Shown: positions 14,728-22,288 of the stretch, in pieces
How the letters are laid out: every line of letters starts with the position of its first letter
Position numbering within the stretch: the stretch's first letter is position 1
Assembly: GCA_934663595.1 (NCBI GenBank)
Contig: CAKUKM010000027.1
Span: forward strand, 1 to 32,150
DNA length: 32,150 nucleotides
DNA from: an uncultured Clostridia bacterium
GTDB taxonomy: Bacteria; Bacillota; Clostridia; Christensenellales; Aristaeellaceae
Direction of reading: 5' to 3'
The notes under the pieces: generated by a model
Told to the model about the DNA's origin: nothing
The model's database searches: none
What the model saw: only the letters and a program-made list of their open reading frames with translations
Program-made: the position numbers and the translations under genes

Positions 14728-15042
14728 ATGTTTGGTTTAAATCAAACGGCGACGCACTACAGGCGCACCGGCCAGCAGAACGGCAAGCCCGCGTATGCCG
14801 CGAGCGGAGAAGAGTTTGCATGCAGAACGCAGCCCATTTACAACCGGGCGGCAGACAACAGGGGCGTGGCGCTGGATGCGAATGTGCGCGTGTTCGCGCC
14901 CGCCTCCGCTGCGGATCTGGGGATTGAAACCGGCGACCGGCTGGCGGTTGAGAACGAAAACATGATCGTCGCCGAGGTGCAGGTAATGCGCGGCTTTACG
15001 CGGATTCACCATCTGGAGATTCTCGCCAAAAAGGAGCGCTGA
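14728..15042 (+). CDS. Head-closure/stopper-like connector protein
   Basis: 104 residues from ATG 14728 with AGGAGG at 14713-14718. Beta-rich sequence with a mid-segment (DANVRVFAPASAADLGIETGDRLAVENE) typical of Gp16-like stopper or minor-capsid proteins that plug the connector. Placed second after the capsid gene, as in SPP1-like modules. An upstream in-frame start (14662) lies inside the previous gene and is rejected. Confidence 0.65.
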   Translation: MFGLNQTATHYRRTGQQNGKPAYAASGEEFACRTQPIYNRAADNRGVALDANVRVFAPASAADLGIETGDRLAVENENMIVAEVQVMRGFTRIHHLEILAKKER

Positions 15043-15044
15043 GC

Positions 15045-15413
15045 ATGCACGACCTCGGAACATTCCGATATCGCGTGGAGATCGACGCGGGCGTTCCGGT
15101 TGCGCTTGCGGAGGCTGCTGCGCGCGATGCTGCCGCCGATCTGGGCGATTACATCAAAGCGGAATCCAACGCCATTGCGCCGCTGCGCGAGGGCACGATG
15201 ATCGAAAATTCCCGCGTAGAGGTCAATGGAAGCACGGCGATAATCGGCTATTTCAATACGATTTACGCCAATTATCAGCATGAGGGCGTGAATTTTAACC
15301 ATCCCAACGGGCGACAGGCGAAATACCTGGAATCCGTAATGGAGAATCCGACGACCGCAAACGCGGCGCGCGAACTGCTTGCGCGCCGGCTGCGCGAAAA
15401 ACTGGGAGGGTAG
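15045..15413 (+). CDS. Minor capsid / tail-completion protein (HK97 gp10-like)
   Basis: 122 residues. The pattern SRVEVNGSTAIIGYFNTIYA, then YQHEGVNFNHPNGRQAKYLE is characteristic of Firmicutes phage 'minor capsid' proteins of the HK97 gp10 superfamily, which complete the tail end and join it to the head. Starts 3 nt after the previous gene. C-terminal tail is basic. Good family call; exact role inferred. Confidence 0.78.
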   Translation: MHDLGTFRYRVEIDAGVPVALAEAAARDAAADLGDYIKAESNAIAPLREGTMIENSRVEVNGSTAIIGYFNTIYANYQHEGVNFNHPNGRQAKYLESVMENPTTANAARELLARRLREKLGG

Positions 15414-15417
15414 CCCT

Positions 15418-15600
15418 ATGACAAAACAGGAAAAAATCGAGCTTGCGGAGCTGCTGAAGGTGCTCAGCGATCTCGATCGCCTTGCGGATTGCTCGGATCG
15501 CTTTTTCCGGCAGGTATTCGCCCAGCGCGCGGCGGTCATCAAGGCGAACGGCTATATCGACAAACTGCTCGCGGATGCGGGCGAAGAAGGAAGGGATTAA
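15418..15600 (+). CDS. Small helical protein, 60 aa
   Basis: 60 residues from ATG 15418, with GGGAGGG at the end of the preceding gene as ribosome binding site. Entirely helical and charged (KQEKIELAELLKVLSDLDRL). Lies between tail-completion and tail-tube genes. No family recognised; small helical accessory proteins at this place are common. Confidence 0.6.
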   Translation: MTKQEKIELAELLKVLSDLDRLADCSDRFFRQVFAQRAAVIKANGYIDKLLADAGEEGRD

Positions 15601-15603
15601 ACT

Positions 15604-16332
15604 ATGGCAAGAAAATCCGGATGCCCGTTTAATATCAAGGACTATAGCGTCAAGATCGAAAACAAGGTCACCGACGAGGAAGTGCTCATCAAGGGCCTGT
15701 CGTCCATGAAGGTGGACATTGATTCCGAGACGGGCGACGGCAAAACCGGCGAGGCCGTATGGTCTGAAATGTTCATCAAAAGCCGCAGCGTGTCCGGCTC
15801 GCTGGAAGGGCGCCCGATCAACGATAAGACGACCGGCACGCGCGACCCGGGCCAGAGCCTGATGCACAAGGCTGCGACCAATGCCGGCGGATGCGATAAC
15901 GACCAGACGCTGATTATTGCGGACGCGATCGGCGCGGTCATCAAATACGACTGCGTAATCACCAAGGAATCAACTTCTGCGGATGATGAGGGCGAAACCG
16001 TTTCGTGGGACTGGAAGGGCGTAGGCCAGCCTGAAGAGGTGGAATACGTCCAGCTCACCGGCGTTGCGTTCAAGAAGGGCGATTCCTCGACAACGACCGT
16101 AACGGTGAAGGTCGGCGCAACGGAAACGGTTGCCGTCGATTTCACGCCCGCCGCCGCTTCGAATACGCGCTTTGCCTATTCGATCGCGGACGAATCCAAG
16201 GCGACCGTCTCCGTAGACGGCGCGAACATCGCGATCCGCGGCGTGGCCGAGGGCTCGACCACGCTCACGATCAAGTCGATGAACAACAACAAGACCGCGA
16301 CGCTGGCGATCACCGTAAGCGCCGCGTCGTAA
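15604..16332 (+). CDS. Major tail tube protein with C-terminal Big2 Ig-like domain
   Basis: 242 residues. Residues 1-160 have the tail-tube pattern (FNIKDYSVKIENKVTDEEVL..., RSVSGSLEGRPI, YVQLTGVAFKKGDSSTTT). Residues ~163-242 form a bacterial Ig-like (Big2) domain (ATETVAVDFTPAAASNTRFAY then IADESKATVSVDGANIAIRG and a 'GSTTLTIKSMNN' strand). Such domains decorate the tail outer surface and may bind host polysaccharide weakly. It is the main protein of the tail shaft. A strong hairpin follows, perhaps lowering read-through. Confident on both domains. Confidence 0.87.
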   Translation: MARKSGCPFNIKDYSVKIENKVTDEEVLIKGLSSMKVDIDSETGDGKTGEAVWSEMFIKSRSVSGSLEGRPINDKTTGTRDPGQSLMHKAATNAGGCDNDQTLIIADAIGAVIKYDCVITKESTSADDEGETVSWDWKGVGQPEEVEYVQLTGVAFKKGDSSTTTVTVKVGATETVAVDFTPAAASNTRFAYSIADESKATVSVDGANIAIRGVAEGSTTLTIKSMNNNKTATLAITVSAAS

Positions 16333-16340
16333 GACCGTTT

Positions 16341-16371
16341 CGCGGGGTGGCGTATGCTGCCCCGCGTCTTT
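16341..16371 (+). terminator. Strong GC hairpin after the tail tube gene
   Basis: CGCGGGG (16341-16347) pairs with CCCCGCG (16360-16366), followed by TCTTT. The U-tract is short, so it may be a partial terminator or a 3' mRNA stabiliser for the highly expressed tube gene. Confidence 0.5.
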
Positions 16372-16382
16372 GAGGTAACGCT

Positions 16383-16778
16383 ATGACGATTGTTGAACAG
16401 CTCGCGCGTTTTCTGGCGAACAAGCTGCAGCTTGCGTTCGAGGGAACGGAGTCGGGCGCGGTGTTTTATGGATATCTGCCGGAAGAGCCGATCAAGGCCA
16501 TTTGCGTATATGCCAACGATCTTCGCGCCCCCGGCGACAGCGATGGAACGCGCGTTCAGATCGTCGTTCGCAGCGATATGGACGGCGCATGGGCGCTCGC
16601 GCAATCCATGCAGATCATGTCCGAACTGGACGACGCGCGCGACCTGATCTTCGTGCCGGACGGTTCGTATATTTCGCGCGTGGAAACGGAGAAGGGATTC
16701 CAATTCAATGGCATGGCGGGCAACAATACGCAGTTCTATACGGCAAATTTCCGCGTGTATTATTGCGGCGGGTATTGA
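16383..16778 (+). CDS. Tail terminator / minor capsid-like protein
   Basis: 131 residues. Alpha/beta protein: helical N-terminus (IVEQLARFLANKLQLAF), then strands (TRVQIVVRSDMDGAWALAQS) and FIAREV-like end; this is the composition of tail-terminator proteins (SPP1 gp17-like, 'minor capsid' annotation) that cap the tube. It lies after rather than before the tube gene, an order seen in some Firmicutes phages. The stop codon sits inside the -35 box of the next gene's promoter. Function by synteny and fold pattern. Confidence 0.6.
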   Translation: MTIVEQLARFLANKLQLAFEGTESGAVFYGYLPEEPIKAICVYANDLRAPGDSDGTRVQIVVRSDMDGAWALAQSMQIMSELDDARDLIFVPDGSYISRVETEKGFQFNGMAGNNTQFYTANFRVYYCGGY

Positions 16779-16803
16779 CATCGTATGTTAATTATGCTAT
16801 CGT
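16775..16803 (+). promoter_or_regulatory. Promoter of the two-TM zinc-ribbon moron
   Basis: Perfect -35 TTGACA (16775-16780), 17-nt spacer, -10 TATCGT (16798-16803). The promoter is overlapped by a 37-bp palindrome covering the spacer and -10 box, so it is probably repressible. Confidence 0.6.
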
Positions 16804-16822
16804 AAAGATAACGTAATTAACA
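16786..16822. repeat. 37-bp palindrome overlapping promoter (putative operator)
   Basis: Two 16-nt arms: TGTTAATTATGCTATC (16786-16801) and GATAACGTAATTAACA (16807-16822), 14 of 16 positions complementary, with a 5-nt centre GTAAA. It covers spacer, -10 box and transcription start and ends 1 nt before GGAGG. The size and AT-rich arms suggest a dimer or tetramer repressor operator; an mRNA hairpin hiding nothing of the ribosome binding site is less likely. Confidence 0.7.
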
Positions 16823-16835
16823 GGAGGAAGGAACC

Positions 16836-17243
16836 ATGTCACCGAAAACGTGCTGGATTTTAGGAATCATCGTGGATGCGATATTCTTTGGCGTTCTGAC
16901 TGCGCACCTGTCCAATGAGAAAGGGCGCGGATGGAAAAGCGGGTTCTGGTATGGTTTTTTCCTTTCCATCCTTGGATTGGTTTACGTGGCAATGCTCCCA
17001 ATGACCTATGAAGAGGAAGCAGCGCGGAAAATGGCCATTAATAGAATCATCGCGGAACAAAACAAATCCTCTCTAAGCAAAGCGCAGCAGAACAGTTCTG
17101 CCGCTCCATCGTCAACTGGAGAATGGGCGAATCGACTTCCCTGCGAATATGGCGATGGGGAATTGATTAAGTGCTCTAAATGCAATTGCGTTCAGAAAAA
17201 AACGAATGCCGTTTGTTCCTGCTGCAGAGCACGCTTTGAATAG
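16836..17243 (+). CDS. Two-TM membrane protein with C-terminal zinc ribbon (moron)
   Basis: 135 residues. Hydrophobic segments at about residues 5-25 (WILGIIVDAIFFGVLTAHLS) and 35-55 (GFWYGFFLSILGLVYVAML) are followed by a cytoplasmic linker and a four-cysteine ribbon (IKCSKCNCVQKKT, VCSCCRARF). It has its own promoter, operator-like palindrome, GGAGG and terminator, and lower GC than flanking tail genes, so it was probably acquired as a unit. Comparable prophage membrane proteins can change host surface or block superinfection; that role is inference. Interrupts the otherwise continuous tail operon. Confidence 0.8.
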   Translation: MSPKTCWILGIIVDAIFFGVLTAHLSNEKGRGWKSGFWYGFFLSILGLVYVAMLPMTYEEEAARKMAINRIIAEQNKSSLSKAQQNSSAAPSSTGEWANRLPCEYGDGELIKCSKCNCVQKKTNAVCSCCRARFE

Positions 17244-17257
17244 TTTAGAGACTTAGT

Positions 17258-17288
17258 AAAACGCATCATTGTTCAGATGCGTTTTTTT
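17258..17288 (+). terminator. Strong intrinsic terminator of the moron
   Basis: AAAACGCATC (17258-17267) and GATGCGTTTT (17276-17285) form a 10-bp perfect stem with 8-nt loop, then TTT. Clear rho-independent terminator closing the moron gene. Confidence 0.88.
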
Positions 17289-17318
17289 ATTGCCTTGATT
17301 GGAGGGAAAACAAGTTAT

Positions 17319-17711
17319 ATGGCACGCAAAACTCTGGATTTTGACCATTTTATCGCGGAGCGCGAAAATGCGAAGATGACGATTCGCATCTTTGGCCGCG
17401 ATTGCGTTGTTCCGGCGGAATTGCCGTTCGACTATATGCTCAAGGTGGAGCGCATGATTCGCGAAAAGATTCCGATCACCGGCGAAGAGAATTTCGCCCT
17501 GCTCAAGCAGCTTTTTTCGGCGGAGGATCTGGAATTCATCGTGCATCACCCAGAATTCCGCGCGAGCTACATCTGGGAGCTGATCGCCTTTGCATGGCTG
17601 CGCGTAGAGGAAGAAAAGAAGCCCTCGGAGCCGGTATTTAAGACCGAGGACGACGTGAAGGTCGAAGAAACGAGGGCGCGCAGCGCAAAAAAGCAAAGGT
17701 CAGCCCGATAG
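17319..17711 (+). CDS. Tail assembly chaperone, short form (gpG-like)
   Basis: 130 residues from ATG 17319 behind GGAGGG (17301-17306). It lies directly before the tape measure gene, the hallmark place of the chaperone. Helical protein (LPFDYMLKVERMIREKIPIT, ENFALLKQLFSAEDLEFIVH) with a lysine/arginine-rich end. A slippery A AAA AAG near the 3' end lets part of the ribosomes shift to the -1 frame. The short form coats the tape measure protein during assembly. Confidence 0.82.
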   Translation: MARKTLDFDHFIAERENAKMTIRIFGRDCVVPAELPFDYMLKVERMIREKIPITGEENFALLKQLFSAEDLEFIVHHPEFRASYIWELIAFAWLRVEEEKKPSEPVFKTEDDVKVEETRARSAKKQRSAR

Positions 17712-17938
17712 ATCTGTGGCAGTATATCGAGGCTGACTTTCAAAGAGAATATCATATCGATCTCGTTGCGGCAAAGCTGTCGTGGCGAAAATTCTGCATT
17801 CTTTACAGTGGATTGTCGCAGCGCAGTCGCACCTATGAAAACTATGATCGCATTGCGAAGCGAAACAGCGAATCCGGAGCCGAATCAACCGGCTGGGGCC
17901 AGTTGGTCGGGCTTGCAAAACCTGAAGGGAAGGAGTAA
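17319..17938 (+). CDS. Tail assembly chaperone, -1 frameshift long form (gpGT-like)
   Basis: The 0-frame is read to AAG (17691-17693) and the -1 frame from there to TAA at 17936-17938, giving about 206 residues. The downstream frame (SPIDLWQYIEADFQREYHID, then VAAKLSWRKFCILYSGL) is protein-like, has no start of its own, and ends 2 nt before the tape measure ATG. Long and short forms are made in a fixed ratio in lambda-like tails. Frameshift inferred from site, frame relation and position. Confidence 0.8.
17687..17693 (+). other. -1 ribosomal frameshift slippery heptamer A AAA AAG
   Basis: The heptamer A AAA AAG spans 17687-17693 in the correct phase to the 0-frame (AAA 17688-17690, AAG 17691-17693), the same sequence used in E. 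coli dnaX. The -1 frame is open through it to 17938. Confidence 0.82.
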
Positions 17939-17940
17939 AC

Positions 17941-20900
17941 ATGCCGGGAAGCTATAATGCAGGTTCGGTGTACGCGGAGGCGACGCTGAACATCGATAAA
18001 TTCAAAGCCGCCGCCGCGCAGATGGGCGGCGAGTCGGGAAAGATCGTCGCGGCGCTGGAAAAAGCCGGAAATGGCCTCGCTCAGGCGCAATCCAATCTGG
18101 ATGCGCTGGGGGCCAGCCTGGAAGCGGCGCAATCGCGGCTTTCGGCAACGGGAAACGCGCTGTCCTCTTCCAGCACTCGATTGCGCGAGCTGGAAGAGAG
18201 CGCCAATGCGGCGGCAATCACGGCGGCACAGCTTGAAACGGCGTATAACAACGCTGTGGCCACATTCGGCGAGACCAGCGTTCAGGCCATGATGGCCTCG
18301 GATGCCTATAAGGAAGCCGAAGCGACGGCGAACGGCCTTCAGGCGGCGGTGGAAAAGCAGGAGGGCGTTGTCAACAAAAACACCTCGGCGTTCAAAGCTG
18401 CGGAGGCCGCTGTTCGCAGGTATGAATCGCGCATTCGCATCACGCAATCGAAGATCGACGGCTTTTCCGGCACGATCTCCGATCTGAACAGCGCGCTGAC
18501 CTCCGGCGCAATGCAGGGCGCGGCGGCGGATATCGATTCCGCAAACGCCGGCATGGAGCTTTTCAGCGACGTTACCGAAAAGGCGGGCGATGCATTAAAG
18601 CGCGGCTTTGGCTCGGCGCTGCAAACCGCGGTCGGACGGCTGGATACGTTTAAAAACAGCACCGGCGCAACGGGCCTCGCCCTTCAGGCGGCGCAGCGCT
18701 CGATTACTCCGCTGGTCGGAAAGCTGAGCCTCGCCACTACGGGCTATATTGCGCTCGGCGCGGCGGCGGTCTATGCCGCGTATAAGCTCTATGATTTTGC
18801 CAGCGGCGCAAAGGCGGCGCGCGAGGCGCAGGAAAAGCTCAATGCGAGCGCCAAGGAATGGGCCGATACCGATGTAACGACCAGCTATGAAAAGTCCAAG
18901 GGCATGTCGGCGTTCGGCCTGCAGGGCAGCGATTTTTCCTCCATGGTCAAAAGCTCGCGCGGCTGGATGGAGGAACTTACCCGCGTGTGGTCGGACGGAA
19001 AGAAGGAAACGGACGATATCGTTTCCGAAATGGTGAACGGATTCACCTCCGGAACCGACGACCTGCGCAAGGGCCTTGCGGGCATCAAGGAAACCGCAGC
19101 CACCGGCGGATATGCCAGCGACGGATTCCTGTCCGGTCTGGACGACGATATCACGCGGCTGGATGAAATCGACGCGGCGGTGGAAAACCTGCTGAAGAAG
19201 AAGCAGAACGGCCTGTTGTCCGAGGATGAAATCGCGAATCTGCAATCGCTCTTCGATGAGCGCGAGGCGATTCAGATCAAATACCAGCTCAAGCCGGACA
19301 GCGCGAACGGCAATGCTTTCGAGCAGATTCAAACGAGCATCGATTCGGCGCTTTCTCGAGGCACAAAGGGCACGGACGTGTGGGCGGACGCGTATGCCGC
19401 CGCGACGCAGGGCCTTGAGCAGTACAATCAGGCGATTCAGCAGGAATACGACCGGCAATACGCGGTGATCCAGCTGATGGAGAACGACGGCGAGCGCAAA
19501 CAGGCGCTTCAGGCGCTCAACGACTGGTGGAACACCATGGCCGAAGGCGGCGTGAAGAGCTATTCGGAGGCCGTAGCTTACGCCATGGAAAGAACCGACG
19601 TATTCGGCGAGGGCGGCTCGTTCGACGGGCTGGATGATAAGCTCGCCAATATTCGTCAATTGATGCTGACCGTCGCTGAAAATCCCAGCGATAACGGCGC
19701 GGTAACCCAGCTTAGCGATGCACTTTCGGAGCTTGATGAGGCGCAAATCGTTGAATTGACGACCGCCTTGACGACAATGAAAGCGGCGGCAGAGCAAAGC
19801 GGCACGGAATTAAGCGCTGATGCACAGAGCACATTGGCTACGCTGGAAGGAATCAAGGCGCTGGTTTCGGACGAAAAGCTTCAAAGCGGCTTTTCGGAAA
19901 GCCTTATCGAATCCCTTAATTCGATGTTCGGCGAAAAGCTGGACAGCGAGGTGCTTCAGGTTTATGCGGCGTTGGACGCGCCTACGCTTGAAGAATCCTA
20001 CAAGGCATGGGCCGAAGGCAAGCACGCGGACATCATCCCCAGCGTCCAGACGGAGGGGCTGGAGGGCTTCGTCACAGCGGTCTACGAGGGCCAGAACGTT
20101 ACGGTTGATCTGTCTACGCTGGATTCGCTGACCGGTACGGTAACGGTGTATACCGACGACGGCGTTGCCCAGACGACCCAGCTTTCGCAGTTGGCGGGCT
20201 TTGAGGGCACGATTACCGCCTACAAAGAGGGCCAAAATCTCACCCTCGACATGTCGACGATCGACAATGTGACCGGCACGGTCATTGCTTATACCGACAA
20301 CGGCGAAGCGAAGATCCTTGCCTTGAGTTCGCTCGGCGACTTGACCGGTACGGTTACGGCCATTGAAGTCTCAGAAAATGCAAATGTGCCCGAAGTCACT
20401 GTAAAGGGCGTTATTCGTGATGTTGAGCTGGCCTTTGCTCAGGGCAAGGGAAGCACTAAATCTGGCCAAGGAAATGGTTTTGGCGGCAGCATCATCGACG
20501 GCGACTTTGCGAAATCGGTCAACGCATATGTGGATTCCATTGAACGGTTGAAAGAAGCAAATGCCGAACTCGATTCGTCGGATATGGTGAGCGACATTCA
20601 GGGCTATATGCAGGCGCAGGACGACGTGCAGGCGGCAACCGCCGCAAGCAGCAGCGCCTTGAATAACATGCTCAGGCTCGCTGAAGACCCGGAAAATCTG
20701 GAATCGACAATCAAATATATCACAGCCGGATTGCAGCAGCTAAAGGACGGCAATTTAAGCGATGAAGATGCGGCGAACCTCTCCGCCTTTGTGGAGAACT
20801 TCATAACAGCGCTCGGCGCATTAGATGAAAGCGGAATCGGCACGGATGCGCTGGATGGCATCGCTGCAGAGTTTGAAGTTTATGGATGGAGCGTTCCCGC

Positions 20901-21564
20901 GGAATCGGTTGCTTCATCGCTGGAACAGGCGCTGAGAACCGCGCTTGATTCGCATTCGCCGTCTGAAAGAACAAAACCAATCGGCAATGATACCGCCGCC
21001 GGCATCGGTGTTGGGCTTTCGGGTTACGATTTCTCGGCGGACGCTGCGGCTACGGCGGCGGGTCTGGATTCCTATTTGCGCAGCGCGTTTGCGGGCGCTG
21101 GCGCGAGAGACACCGGCGAGAACTACGCGCTCGGCCTTGCCTCCGGCATTCGCAACGGGAAGAGCGAGGTTATTAATGCGGCGATCGAGGTTGCCAATGC
21201 AGCGATTCAGGCGGCGAAGAGCGCGCTTGAAATCAATTCGCCCTCCAAGGTGACGGAATCCTTCGGCGAATACTTCGATATGGGGTTTATCGGCGGCGTG
21301 AAAAATCTGGCCCCGGAGATCGCCAGAGCCGTCGAGGATTCGGTATACATCGAGCCGCCGCACAGTCTGGGCGAATCGCGCAGCACCGGAGGGAGCGCAA
21401 GCCCGCTTGCAATCGATTATGATCGTCTGGCCGAGGCGATGTCCAATTTCAATATGGAATTGCTGGAGGATGGCAGGGTTGCCGCACGCATTCGCGCGCG
21501 CCATACCGCCGAGGCATCCGCCCAGCGAAAGAAGAGTATCGCGCTCGGATATGGAATGAGGTGA
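17941..21564 (+). CDS. Tape measure protein
   Basis: 1207 residues, the longest gene. Long alanine/glutamine-rich helices (residues ~20-150), one hydrophobic membrane-like segment near residues 260-288, further coiled coils, a beta-repeat region (~residues 715-820), and C-terminal motifs SPSERTKPIG and INSPSKVTESFGEYF typical of tape measures. It sets tail length (roughly 0.15 nm per residue would give about 180 nm, an estimate) and may form the channel for DNA entry. ATG 17941 lies 2 nt after the frameshifted chaperone stop. Very confident. Confidence 0.95.
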   Translation: MPGSYNAGSVYAEATLNIDKFKAAAAQMGGESGKIVAALEKAGNGLAQAQSNLDALGASLEAAQSRLSATGNALSSSSTRLRELEESANAAAITAAQLETAYNNAVATFGETSVQAMMASDAYKEAEATANGLQAAVEKQEGVVNKNTSAFKAAEAAVRRYESRIRITQSKIDGFSGTISDLNSALTSGAMQGAAADIDSANAGMELFSDVTEKAGDALKRGFGSALQTAVGRLDTFKNSTGATGLALQAAQRSITPLVGKLSLATTGYIALGAAAVYAAYKLYDFASGAKAAREAQEKLNASAKEWADTDVTTSYEKSKGMSAFGLQGSDFSSMVKSSRGWMEELTRVWSDGKKETDDIVSEMVNGFTSGTDDLRKGLAGIKETAATGGYASDGFLSGLDDDITRLDEIDAAVENLLKKKQNGLLSEDEIANLQSLFDEREAIQIKYQLKPDSANGNAFEQIQTSIDSALSRGTKGTDVWADAYAAATQGLEQYNQAIQQEYDRQYAVIQLMENDGERKQALQALNDWWNTMAEGGVKSYSEAVAYAMERTDVFGEGGSFDGLDDKLANIRQLMLTVAENPSDNGAVTQLSDALSELDEAQIVELTTALTTMKAAAEQSGTELSADAQSTLATLEGIKALVSDEKLQSGFSESLIESLNSMFGEKLDSEVLQVYAALDAPTLEESYKAWAEGKHADIIPSVQTEGLEGFVTAVYEGQNVTVDLSTLDSLTGTVTVYTDDGVAQTTQLSQLAGFEGTITAYKEGQNLTLDMSTIDNVTGTVIAYTDNGEAKILALSSLGDLTGTVTAIEVSENANVPEVTVKGVIRDVELAFAQGKGSTKSGQGNGFGGSIIDGDFAKSVNAYVDSIERLKEANAELDSSDMVSDIQGYMQAQDDVQAATAASSSALNNMLRLAEDPENLESTIKYITAGLQQLKDGNLSDEDAANLSAFVENFITALGALDESGIGTDALDGIAAEFEVYGWSVPAESVASSLEQALRTALDSHSPSERTKPIGNDTAAGIGVGLSGYDFSADAAATAAGLDSYLRSAFAGAGARDTGENYALGLASGIRNGKSEVINAAIEVANAAIQAAKSALEINSPSKVTESFGEYFDMGFIGGVKNLAPEIARAVEDSVYIEPPHSLGESRSTGGSASPLAIDYDRLAEAMSNFNMELLEDGRVAARIRARHTAEASAQRKKSIALGYGMR

Positions 21565-21568
21565 TCAC

Positions 21569-22288
21569 ATGGCGCGAGCAAACAGCAAGGCGTTTACCTT
21601 CAATGGGAAATCCTCCGCGGATTATGGCATTCGCATTGTGAACGTCTATATTCCGTCCATTGCGGAAGAGCGCGGCAGCATTGAAAAGCCGATCGGCAGA
21701 AACGGCGATTTGTGGATGAGCGAAGGATGCTATAACCCGATCACTATGAAGCTTACGCTGCGCGCGCCGAAATCCAAGCGCAACGCGATCGGAGGATGGC
21801 TGACCGGAAGCGGAAAATTGAGCTTTTCCGGCGATCCCGGGTTTGAGTATTCGGCGCGCGTGAGCAAGCAGACGGATTTCTCGCAGTTTACGAACGATTC
21901 CGATCCGATGACCGAATTCGTGGTGAACTTCACCTGCTATCCATTCCGCTATGTTTCTCCGGCGCTGCCTGCGCAGAGCTTTTCCTCTTCTCCGGCTACG
22001 ATCAACAATCCCGGCACGGTGTTTTCACAGCCGGAGATCAAAATCGCGTGCACCGGCGCGTTTACGCTGGTTGTGAACGGCTATCAGATCGACGGCAAGG
22101 CGGGCGCAAGCGGCGGCGTGATCGTGGACTGTGAACTGAACGAATGCTTCAATCTGAACAAGACGGAGCTGCGCAATACGGTAATCACGCTGGACGAATT
22201 CCCGCGGCTGGCTCCGGGCGTGAACGCCATTACGTGGACGGGCGCGATTACGTCGGTGGAGATCACGCCGCGCTGGAGGTATTTATGA
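21569..22288 (+). CDS. Distal tail protein (Dit, Sipho_tail family)
   Basis: 239 residues, following the tape measure by 4 nt. N-terminal belt domain (FTFNGKSSADYGIRIVNVYI, PSIAEERGSIEKPIGRNGDL) and a C-terminal galectin-like beta domain (IACTGAFTLVVNGYQIDG) fit Sipho_tail/Dit proteins, the hub joining tube and tip. The stop overlaps the Tal start by 4 nt (ATGA). Confidence 0.88.
   Translation: MARANSKAFTFNGKSSADYGIRIVNVYIPSIAEERGSIEKPIGRNGDLWMSEGCYNPITMKLTLRAPKSKRNAIGGWLTGSGKLSFSGDPGFEYSARVSKQTDFSQFTNDSDPMTEFVVNFTCYPFRYVSPALPAQSFSSSPATINNPGTVFSQPEIKIACTGAFTLVVNGYQIDGKAGASGGVIVDCELNECFNLNKTELRNTVITLDEFPRLAPGVNAITWTGAITSVEITPRWRYL

Noticed and set aside
18595..19797. Minus-strand open frame of 400 codons within the tape measure gene
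   Set aside because: Same GC-driven antisense effect; the plus-strand tape measure is unambiguous.
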